Below are positions 28,474 through 35,291 of a DNA stretch of 64,000 bases, piece by piece. The position numbers and the translations under genes were made by a program. Source of the DNA: Rhodococcus sp. RD6.2 (lineage in GTDB: Bacteria > Actinomycetota > Actinomycetes > Mycobacteriales > Mycobacteriaceae); assembly GCF_001040705.1 (NCBI RefSeq), contig NZ_CVQP01000001.1:364324-428323 (forward strand), given 5' to 3'. How positions within the stretch are numbered: the stretch's first letter is position 1; the number at the start of each line of letters is the position of its first letter. Below the pieces are notes generated by a model that worked only from the letters and a program-made list of their open reading frames with translations, was not told where the DNA came from and did not search any database.

Positions 28474-29121
28474 TCACACCCCCTGGAACGTCAGAGTCGC
28501 TTTTTCGATCACGAAGGCCTCGGCGTACGGGTGGTGGCACTGCACTCCACGCAGTCGTGAGAGGCCGAGAAACGCGCGCTCGTCGAACCAGTCGTGGTCC
28601 GTCTGGGAGGGATAGTGCTTGAGCAGGATCCGGGCCTTCTCCTCGGCGACCTTGCTCGTGATCGGGTGAAACACCGTGGGGCGTGGGGTGTCGGTCTCCC
28701 ATTTGAGGACCTCGTAGCCGAGTACCAGGTGATCTCGGAACACTGTCGGAACCAGTTCGGCGAGCAGTCGGTGGTCCTGGTGCGCGTCGTCGTGCTGGGG
28801 GGCGAACACCACATCGGGTGCGACGGTGCTGCGAAACGCCGCGAGCGCATTCTTGATCGGGTCCCAGTACGCGGGCGCGTGCCCGTCGGGCACGTCGAGC
28901 ACCGTCACCTCGAGATCGGCGTCCGGGCACAGCGCGGCGAGCGCGTGTCGTTCCTCGATCTCACGCCCGGTGTCGGTTCCCGAGAGTACGAGGGCGCGTA
29001 CCCGCAGTCCCGGGCGTGCGGTGGCGAGGGTGAGCAGGGTGCCGCCCGCGCCGATGGCGATGTCGTCGCAGTGCGCGCCGAGGGCGGCGACCTCGTCGAC
29101 GCGTGCCCGGAGTCCGATCAT
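28474..29121 (-). CDS. PIG-L family N-acetylglucosaminyl deacetylase-like protein
   Basis: Zinc-dependent LmbE-like hydrolase of 215 residues. The metal motif AHCDDIAIGAGG near residue 15 has the AHxDD order typical of PIG-L, and a later DDAHQDHR near 107 supplies the third ligand. A start at 29121 overlaps the upstream cytidylyltransferase stop (ATGA); the longer frame upstream lies inside that gene. It probably deacetylates an amino sugar or nucleotide-sugar in the tailoring pathway. It is the third gene of the minus-strand operon running from 31173. Confidence 0.84.
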   Translation of the reverse strand: MIGLRARVDEVAALGAHCDDIAIGAGGTLLTLATARPGLRVRALVLSGTDTGREIEERHALAALCPDADLEVTVLDVPDGHAPAYWDPIKNALAAFRSTVAPDVVFAPQHDDAHQDHRLLAELVPTVFRDHLVLGYEVLKWETDTPRPTVFHPITSKVAEEKARILLKHYPSQTDHDWFDERAFLGLSRLRGVQCHHPYAEAFVIEKATLTFQGV

Positions 29122-29912
29122 GGGACCGGCATCGCTTCCGTGTCGGCCCAGAGCATCCACGGATGCTCGCCGCGGGCGAAACCGGCGTCCAACTCGGCCC
29201 GCTCCTTGAATGTGTCGGCGGGCTTCCAGAAACCCTCGTGCCGGTACCCGAACAGGCGGCCCTCACCCGCGAGGGCGCCGCAAACGTCCGCGACGAGATC
29301 GCCTCCGGGGGGAAGGAAGTCGAAGATCTCCTGGGTGAGCACGAAGTAGCCGCCGTTCTCCCAGATCGGGAACTGGCCGATCGGTGTCAACTGCTTGATC
29401 TCACCGTTCTCGGCCACGTCGACGCAGTGGAACGACGACTGCGGCGGCACCACGAGGAGCGAGGCGACCGCGCCCGACTGGTGGAATCGATCGATCACGA
29501 GGTCGAGTGGGGCGTCGGTGAGGACATCCGCGTAGTTGGCGAGGAAGCACCTGTCCCCGTTCAGATACCGGCGTACCCGGCGCAGTCGCTCACCGATCGA
29601 CGACTCGAGTCCGGTGTCGGCGAAGGTGATCGACCAGTCGCTGATGTCGGTGTGCAGCAACTCGACCCGGTTGCCGTGGAGCACGAAATCGTTGGACTGC
29701 TCCTCGTGGTAGTCGAGGAAGTAGTCCTTGATCTTGGCGGCCCCGTATCCGAGGCAGAGGATGAACTCGGTGTGTCCGAAATGAGCGTAGTAGCGCATGA
29801 TGTGCCACAACAACGGTCTGGGACCCACCATCTGCATCGGCTTGGGTATCTCGTCGTCACGAGTGCTTCTCATGCGCATCCCGTATCCGCCGCAGAACAG
29901 CACGACTTTCAT
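29118..29912 (-). CDS. rfbF: Glucose-1-phosphate cytidylyltransferase
   Basis: Nucleotidyltransferase of 264 residues making CDP-glucose from CTP and glucose 1-phosphate. The N-terminal signature VVLFCGGYGMRMR with the catalytic Lys in IPKPMQMVG near residue 23 is typical of RfbF, as are GYGAAKIKDYFLDY near 54 and FWKPADTFKERAELD near 228. Together with the neighbouring C-methyltransferase, epimerases and PIG-L deacetylase it indicates a CDP-activated modified or branched hexose. It is separated by 34 bases from the upstream methyltransferase and overlaps the deacetylase start. Confidence 0.92.
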   Translation of the reverse strand: MKVVLFCGGYGMRMRSTRDDEIPKPMQMVGPRPLLWHIMRYYAHFGHTEFILCLGYGAAKIKDYFLDYHEEQSNDFVLHGNRVELLHTDISDWSITFADTGLESSIGERLRRVRRYLNGDRCFLANYADVLTDAPLDLVIDRFHQSGAVASLLVVPPQSSFHCVDVAENGEIKQLTPIGQFPIWENGGYFVLTQEIFDFLPPGGDLVADVCGALAGEGRLFGYRHEGFWKPADTFKERAELDAGFARGEHPWMLWADTEAMPVP

Positions 29913-29946
29913 GGTGTCCGCCCCTCTCTGGTGCCGACCCGGGCGA

Positions 29947-31173
29947 TCACGCCGCGGCCTTGTGCAGTCGGGGGAGCGGGAACACCAGTTCGCCGCCCCA
30001 GTCCTTGATGTAGTCGAGTTGCTCGGTGAGTTCCGGCTCGAGGTTCCACGGCAGCCCGAGCACCACGTCGGGTCGATCCCTGGAGATCCGTTCCGGTTCG
30101 CGGATCGGGATTCGGGTGCCCGGGGTGAACCGCCCGTGCTTGTACGGGTTCCGGTCCACCGTGTACTCGAGGAGGTCGGGTCGAATGCCGCAGTAGTTCA
30201 GGAGGGTGTTGCCCTTGCCGGGTGCACCGTAACCGACAACCGAGCGGCCCTCCGCCCGACGGTCGAGGAGGAAACGCAACAGCTGGTGGCGGACCGACCG
30301 GGCCTGTTCGGCGAGCCGAAGATACCCGTCGACGTCGTGGAGTCCGGCACGCTTCTCGATCGCAAGCACGTCGCGAACGCGCTGGCTGGCCGGACCCGCG
30401 GCGGATTCGGGCTGCGCCCAGATCCGGAGGGATCCGCCGTGCGTGGGCAGCGACTCGACGTCGACGACTGCCAGGCCGGCGGTGGAAAGGGCTCGCGCCG
30501 CGGACAGCACCGTGTAGTACTGGAAATGCTCGTGGTAGATCGTGTCGAACTGGCCGAGTGTCACGAGATTCAACGCGTGGTGGACCTCGATGGTCAGCCA
30601 TCCGGTGTCGGCCATGAGAGTGCGCAGGGCCTGGGTGAATCCGATCAGATCCGGAACGTGGGCGTATACGTTGTTGGCGACGACCAGGTCGGCCGTCCCG
30701 AACTCACTCCGCACGGTTGCCGCGGTCGTCGGGTCGAGGAAGTCGGTGTAGGTGGGCACGCCGCGCTCACGGGCGGCAGTGCCGACGTTGACCGACGGCT
30801 CGATTCCGAGGCAGGGGATGCCGGCGCGGACGACGTGCTGGAGCAGGTAGCCGTCGTTGCTCGCGACCTCCACGACCCGGGAGTGGGTGTCGAGTCCGAG
30901 GCGACGGACGGACTCTTCGACGAATCGCTGGGCGTGTTCGACCCAGCTGTCAGAGTACGACGCGAAGTACGCGTACTCGGTGAACGTGTCTTCCGGGCTG
31001 ATCAGTGCGGGGATCTGGAGCAGCATGCAGTCCTCGCACAAGCGGAGGTGCAGGGGATAGGTGGGTTCCGGGGTGTCCAGCTGCGCGAGGGTGAGGAATC
31101 GCTCGCACGGTGGTGTCGCACCGAGGTCGAGGACGCTCAGGAGGCGGTCCGAGTCACACAGTCTGCACCGCAT
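29947..31173 (-). CDS. Zinc-ribbon class I SAM C-methyltransferase (TylCIII/NovU type)
   Basis: Sugar C-methyltransferase of 408 residues. The N-terminal zinc site (CRLC then CEDC), an intact SAM motif VVEVASNDGYLLQ near residue 98, the YHEHFQYYTVL segment near 205 with the proposed catalytic Tyr/His/Glu, and a C-terminal GYGAPGKGNTLLNYCGI domain near 305 match enzymes that methylate C3 of 4-keto sugars. Start 31173 places GAGGAG about nine bases upstream; the in-frame extension is non-conserved. It is the first gene of the minus-strand operon, with a perfect inverted repeat 32-50 bases upstream that could regulate it. Confidence 0.87.
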   Translation of the reverse strand: MRCRLCDSDRLLSVLDLGATPPCERFLTLAQLDTPEPTYPLHLRLCEDCMLLQIPALISPEDTFTEYAYFASYSDSWVEHAQRFVEESVRRLGLDTHSRVVEVASNDGYLLQHVVRAGIPCLGIEPSVNVGTAARERGVPTYTDFLDPTTAATVRSEFGTADLVVANNVYAHVPDLIGFTQALRTLMADTGWLTIEVHHALNLVTLGQFDTIYHEHFQYYTVLSAARALSTAGLAVVDVESLPTHGGSLRIWAQPESAAGPASQRVRDVLAIEKRAGLHDVDGYLRLAEQARSVRHQLLRFLLDRRAEGRSVVGYGAPGKGNTLLNYCGIRPDLLEYTVDRNPYKHGRFTPGTRIPIREPERISRDRPDVVLGLPWNLEPELTEQLDYIKDWGGELVFPLPRLHKAAA

Positions 31174-31204
31174 TGGTCGTCTTCTCCTCGTCCGGACCGT
31201 TGAG

Positions 31205-31223
31205 AGTTGGACTGCGTCCAACT
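31205..31223. promoter_or_regulatory. Perfect inverted repeat upstream of the tailoring operon
   Basis: AGTTGGAC and GTCCAACT form eight-base arms around a three-base spacer, centred 41 bases before the methyltransferase start at 31173. Size and position fit an operator for a dimeric repressor covering or abutting the promoter. A short RNA hairpin in the leader is the alternative. Confidence 0.5.
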
Positions 31224-31360
31224 AACCACACTCCGCACACGCTTTCAAGGGTCTATAAGTACTTCAGGTCGGTTTATATCCGATTTCTTAGTCTTCGAGT
31301 TTGCATTCGAATGGTCTGGTGGGAATAGGAATTTCGCCATCTGGACATGTCTCCCCAACG

Positions 31361-31374
31361 CCGCGAATTCGCGG
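31361..31374. promoter_or_regulatory. 14-base perfect palindrome in the divergent intergenic region
   Basis: CCGCGAATTCGCGG lies 72 bases upstream of the first GyrI-like gene (31446), inside an unusually A/T-rich intergenic region (31174-31445) that separates two divergent operons. It may be an operator for the plus-strand signalling operon. No confident -35/-10 pair was found nearby. Confidence 0.35.
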
Positions 31375-31445
31375 TTATGGTGGATCTGCTGTGACCGGAT
31401 CGGGTGTCGTCGCGAGCAATGGGAAGCCCGTTCCGGGGAGGGAGC

Positions 31446-31925
31446 GTGGTGGAATTGCGATCCGGGGAGATTGAGTTCGTCGAACTCGGCCAGACGTTCG
31501 TGGGGGGACTCCCGGTGCGAAGTCCCAAGCGTCCGTTGGGGATGCTGCGCGATCCGAACCTCGAGCGAGCCTGGTCCGCGGTGCTCAAACAGAATCCCCC
31601 AGGCCCGCTCGCCTCTATCTACACGGATCATTCCGCAGAGGCCGGTTCCTTCTACACCCAGGTCGTGGGTTACCGGTGCGAGTCGATCAAGGACGTGATG
31701 CGTGGCCATGTGATGGCGCGGGTTCCTGGCGGGCGCTACGCGCGGTTCGTGTCGACCGGCGAATTTCCCGACGTGGTGAGCAACCTGTGGCAGCAGGTTC
31801 GGGAGGCGGAGGACGCGGGGCAGATCCACCGGGTCGCTACCAGCGCTTACGAGTGCTACCCGCACGCGTACCGGATCGATCTCTACATTGCGGTCGACGA
31901 CCAGTCCTCGGAGATCCGGTCATGA
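31446..31925 (+). CDS. GyrI-like small-molecule-binding protein, paralogue 1
   Basis: Protein of 159 residues resembling the GyrI/AraC effector-binding fold (SHS2 modules): a SIYTDHSAEAGSFYTQVVGYRCES strand-loop-strand near residue 60, the typical VPGGRYARFVSTGEFPDVVSNLWQQV segment near 95 and a YRIDLYIAVDD end. There is no DNA-binding domain, so it probably binds a small molecule by itself or modulates a partner. A GGGGAGGGAG ribosome-binding site precedes the paired GTG codons at 31446 and 31449. Its stop overlaps the start of a paralogue. First gene of the putative signalling operon. Confidence 0.7.
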   Translation: MVELRSGEIEFVELGQTFVGGLPVRSPKRPLGMLRDPNLERAWSAVLKQNPPGPLASIYTDHSAEAGSFYTQVVGYRCESIKDVMRGHVMARVPGGRYARFVSTGEFPDVVSNLWQQVREAEDAGQIHRVATSAYECYPHAYRIDLYIAVDDQSSEIRS

Positions 31926-32347
31926 GCTTTGAGATCGTCAAACTCGGGGTGGTCGACATCGGAGGATTGGTCCTGCCGGATGTGGAGCCGGCATCGGGGG
32001 AGCGGTTGGGCGGGCTGATGGAATTCACCCGTGAACGCATGTGTGAACGGGGCGTCGCGGAAATCGTGACGGTGTACACCCCGAACGCGGAGGGCGATTC
32101 GATCGCGGTTGTCGGGTACCGGTGCGAGGGTGCGGAACACCTCGCCGAAGGCGACGTCATGGTGCGGGTCCCGGCCGGCTACTTCGCGCGATTCGTTCCG
32201 GACGGACCCGTCGATGATCCGATGACCGATGTGTGGAACCAGGTGGAGGTCGCAGCAAAGGAAGGGATGATCGACCGTGCCTTCGCCGAGGAAATCGAGA
32301 TCACCCGCGCGCCGAACGGGTTCGAACTCTTCATCTCGCTGACCTAG
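31922..32347 (+). CDS. GyrI-like small-molecule-binding protein, paralogue 2
   Basis: Protein of 141 residues homologous to its upstream neighbour. Shared features are the VYTPNAEGDSIAVVGYRCEG core near residue 50, VPAGYFARFVPDGPVDDPMTDVWNQV near 85 and a C-terminal FELFISL strand. The ATG start overlaps the previous stop (ATGA), suggesting equimolar synthesis and perhaps a heterodimer. Stand-alone GyrI-like proteins are annotated as effector-binding domains or YdeE-type regulators; some members of the fold are hydrolases. No function can be assigned. Confidence 0.7.
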   Translation: MSFEIVKLGVVDIGGLVLPDVEPASGERLGGLMEFTRERMCERGVAEIVTVYTPNAEGDSIAVVGYRCEGAEHLAEGDVMVRVPAGYFARFVPDGPVDDPMTDVWNQVEVAAKEGMIDRAFAEEIEITRAPNGFELFISLT

Positions 32348-32418
32348 GCGCACGCTCCGCGGATGGTCGGGTTTCCGTACGAATCCGAAACTCGAACACT
32401 CCGAAATTGGAGGCAGTG

Positions 32419-33162
32419 ATGGCCCGTGCACTTTCCTGTGCAATCCGGGGGGCCGAGAAGATATTCGAAGAGACGAGTGTGTGGGATCCGAGATCGGAAT
32501 GCCGATTCGTCGCGGCACGACCGGACGAGGAACCCGGATTGTGGTCGGAATATCTCGCCGGTGCCTTCGAGAGTTACTCGAAGCACGGTGTGGTCGACGC
32601 TCTGGAGTACGAACGGATCCGTGACGGGAGTACGACCACGCTGTTCTTCGTCGCGGTTGCGGCGGATGGCACCGTCAACGGCGGGTTGCGGGCGCAGGGA
32701 CCGTACGACCGTCCGGAACAATCCCACGTGATGGAGGAGTGGTCGAACCAGGTTGGTGAGGCGGCTGCGCGTGAGATGATCGCCGACCGAATTCCGTTCG
32801 GTGTGGTGGAGATGAAGGCCGCCTGGGTTCGCGATCGGGCGCCGAATCGGCGGGCACTCACCCAGTCATTGGCCTCCGTCGGCGTCTGCGCACTCGAATT
32901 GCTCGACGTCCAGTTCCTGATGGCGTCGGCCGCCGACCACGTCCTGGATCTGTGGGCCTCGTCGGGCGGCGTGGTGGCCACAAGGATTCCTCCGGCCGCA
33001 TACCCGGACGACCGCTACCGGACGCGGATGATGTGGTGGGACCGCGACGATCGCCGCATCCGAGCGGTTGCGCAGCAGTTCGCCCGCCTGTGGGCGGAGA
33101 ACGAACCGGGGCGGTCGGGGCAGGTGCGTCAGGCCGTCGAGGGTCGTGATGCCAGTGCATGA
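32419..33162 (+). CDS. Conserved hypothetical protein, acyltransferase-like (possible Rv1356c relative)
   Basis: Protein of 247 residues without a confidently recognised domain. The segment ECRFVAARPDEE, then FFVAVAADGTVNGGLRAQGPY around residues 75-95, then VMEEWS, resembles the beta4-beta5 part of GNAT and LuxI/FeeM-type acyl transferases, in which a small molecule is N-acylated using acyl-CoA or acyl-ACP. This is a weak, visual resemblance. GGAGG six bases before ATG 32419 sets the start. It overlaps the ThiF-nitroreductase gene by 14 bases. From memory, M. tuberculosis Rv1356c, next to Rv1355c and Rv1354c, has similar size, which would make this a conserved three-gene set. Confidence 0.6.
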   Translation: MARALSCAIRGAEKIFEETSVWDPRSECRFVAARPDEEPGLWSEYLAGAFESYSKHGVVDALEYERIRDGSTTTLFFVAVAADGTVNGGLRAQGPYDRPEQSHVMEEWSNQVGEAAAREMIADRIPFGVVEMKAAWVRDRAPNRRALTQSLASVGVCALELLDVQFLMASAADHVLDLWASSGGVVATRIPPAAYPDDRYRTRMMWWDRDDRRIRAVAQQFARLWAENEPGRSGQVRQAVEGRDASA

Positions 33163-35281
33163 CAATGACTACACGGCAACACTTCTCGATGAGGAATCGC
33201 CTACTGACGCCCCGCAGATCGCGGCGATTCGGGAGGGTGTCGGGGTGCGATGTCACGACGAGCTCGTGGCCCAGCGCGCTGCGCTGGGCGCACTCGTCCC
33301 GGCGCCGCACCCGTCGGTTCTGCGAGAGTCGGCGCGGTGGGCCTACTACCCATGGCGCCGCGCAGTGGTACGGATCCTCGGCCCGACCGGCTACCGGTTG
33401 TTGCGGCTGGACCGGAACAGGAACAAGATCACCGACGAAGAGCAGCGGCGCCTGGCCGAGCTGCAGGTTGGAATCGTCGGGCTCAGCGTCGGGCACGCTG
33501 TCGCCCTCGCCCTCACCTTGGAGTCCTCCGTCGGAGCGATTCGTCTCGCGGACTTCGACGTCCTCGAATTGTCCAATCTGAACCGCGTGCCGGCCACAGT
33601 GTTCGACCTGGGCCTGAACAAGGCGATTGCGGCGGCGCGCCGGATTGCGGAGATCGACCCGTATCTGCAGGTGTCGGTCTGGCGCGACGGTGTCACTGCG
33701 GAGACCGTCGGTGCCTTCCTCGAAGGCCTCGACCTCGTCATCGAGGAATGCGATTCGTTGGATGTGAAGGTGGCGGTGCGGGAGGAGGCTCGTCGACGTC
33801 GGCTGCCGGTCCTGATGGAGACCAGTGACCGGGGCCTGATCGATGTCGAGCGGTACGACCTGGAGCCGGATCGCGCACTGTTCCACGGCCTGCTCGGTGA
33901 ACGCGACGGCGCGGAGCTCTCCAGGCTGTCGGCGCGTGACAAGATCCCGCACATCCTGCGCATTCTCGGCGCCGCTGATCTGTCGACCAGAATGGTTGCG
34001 TCCCTCGTCGAGGTCGGCAGCACGATCTCCACCTGGCCGCAGCTCGGCGGCGACGTCCTCCTCGGCGGTGCCAGCGTGGCCGCGGCCGTCCGCCGGATCG
34101 GTCTGGGGCGTCCCCTTCCTTCGGGCCGGGTCCGGATCGATCTCGACGAACGACTCGACGACGTGCGCGCGCCGCTCACCGAGCCCGGCGGGCACGCAGG
34201 CCTGGAGCCACCTGCCGAGACCCCGCCCACTGACGGGAGGGCCGCAGTCGCGCGGGCCGCGTGCCTTGCCCCGTCCGGAGGCAATGCCCAGCCGTGGCGA
34301 ATGGTGACCACGCCGGACGAGTTGCGGCTGTATCTCGACCCCGACCGGACGACGGCGATGGATGTGCGGTACCGCGGGAGTCACGTGGCCATCGGCGCTG
34401 CGCTCTTCAACGCCCGAGTCGCCGCCGCCACCCAGGGCCTCCTCGGACGGGTCGACCTGTTCGGTGACGTCACCACGCCCGCGCTGGTCGCGACCATGGC
34501 GTTCGGCTCCGGCACGGACCCGGTGCTGGCCCACCGGTTCGACGGAATGATTCGGCGAGGGACCAATCGGAGGGCGGGCTCGCCCCGCCCGCTTCCGGTT
34601 GCGGCACGTGAGGCGCTGGCAGGAGCCGCCAGAGCCGAAGGTGTGCGGCTGACGATCGTCACCGAGCGGTCTGCCATCGACTCGGCAGCGATGGTATTCG
34701 CCGCTGCCGAGCGGATCCGGTTCCTCGATCCGCGCCTGCACGCCGAAATGATCGGTGAATTGCGTTGGCCGGGTGTGGATCGCCTGGAAACCGGCATAGA
34801 CGTGCGATCGCTCGAACTTGACGACGCGGATCTCTCGGCCTTGCGGGTACTGTGCCGAGCCGACGCGATGGATGCACTGGCCGCCTGGGGGCTGGGACAG
34901 TCGCTGGGCGCCGCAAGCCGTGACCGGATCAGGTCCAGCAGCGCATTGGTGGCCGTCGTGGTGAACGGAACGGAGCCGGCGGATTTCGTTCGGGGCGGGT
35001 CTGCGGTGGAGTCCGTGTGGATCACGGCCGAGGACCACGGCATGGCGGTACAGCCGATTTCGCCGGTGTTCCTCTACGGATTGGAGCAGGATGAACTGGC
35101 GGCGTTGGCCCCCGCATACAAGGCGGAACTCGCCGTGGGGAGCGGCACATGGCGCGAGTTGTTCCAAGTCGGTGGGAGCGAGGCCCTCGCGCTGGTGTTG
35201 CGTCTGAGCCATTGCGCGTCCGCGTCGGTCCGGAGCCGTCGCCGACCACCGACCACCGATCCTCCGGTACTCACGTCCTGA
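33149..35281 (+). CDS. ThiF/E1-like adenylyltransferase-nitroreductase fusion (Rv1355c family)
   Basis: Fusion protein of 710 residues, close in size to mycobacterial Rv1355c (called MoeY). Residues about 100-330 form a ThiF/MoeB/E1-like domain: nucleotide loop VGIVGLSVGHAVAL, ADFDVLELSNLNRV with the conserved Asp and Arg, and NKAIAAARRIAEIDP. No zinc-binding Cys pairs or catalytic cysteine are evident, unlike MoeB. Residues about 365-690 are a nitroreductase-like FMN domain starting at AACLAPSGGNAQPWRM. The substrate is unknown; the old molybdopterin label is not supported by neighbours. It lies between the acyltransferase-like gene and the c-di-GMP enzyme, as in mycobacteria. Confidence 0.85.
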   Translation: MPVHDNDYTATLLDEESPTDAPQIAAIREGVGVRCHDELVAQRAALGALVPAPHPSVLRESARWAYYPWRRAVVRILGPTGYRLLRLDRNRNKITDEEQRRLAELQVGIVGLSVGHAVALALTLESSVGAIRLADFDVLELSNLNRVPATVFDLGLNKAIAAARRIAEIDPYLQVSVWRDGVTAETVGAFLEGLDLVIEECDSLDVKVAVREEARRRRLPVLMETSDRGLIDVERYDLEPDRALFHGLLGERDGAELSRLSARDKIPHILRILGAADLSTRMVASLVEVGSTISTWPQLGGDVLLGGASVAAAVRRIGLGRPLPSGRVRIDLDERLDDVRAPLTEPGGHAGLEPPAETPPTDGRAAVARAACLAPSGGNAQPWRMVTTPDELRLYLDPDRTTAMDVRYRGSHVAIGAALFNARVAAATQGLLGRVDLFGDVTTPALVATMAFGSGTDPVLAHRFDGMIRRGTNRRAGSPRPLPVAAREALAGAARAEGVRLTIVTERSAIDSAAMVFAAAERIRFLDPRLHAEMIGELRWPGVDRLETGIDVRSLELDDADLSALRVLCRADAMDALAAWGLGQSLGAASRDRIRSSSALVAVVVNGTEPADFVRGGSAVESVWITAEDHGMAVQPISPVFLYGLEQDELAALAPAYKAELAVGSGTWRELFQVGGSEALALVLRLSHCASASVRSRRRPPTTDPPVLTS

Positions 35282-35291
35282 GGGGCACGCC

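Noticed and set aside
33149-35281. Molybdenum cofactor biosynthesis function for the ThiF-nitroreductase fusion
   Set aside because: The MoeY label is historical; no moa/moe genes are nearby and the MoeB-type cysteines are not seen.
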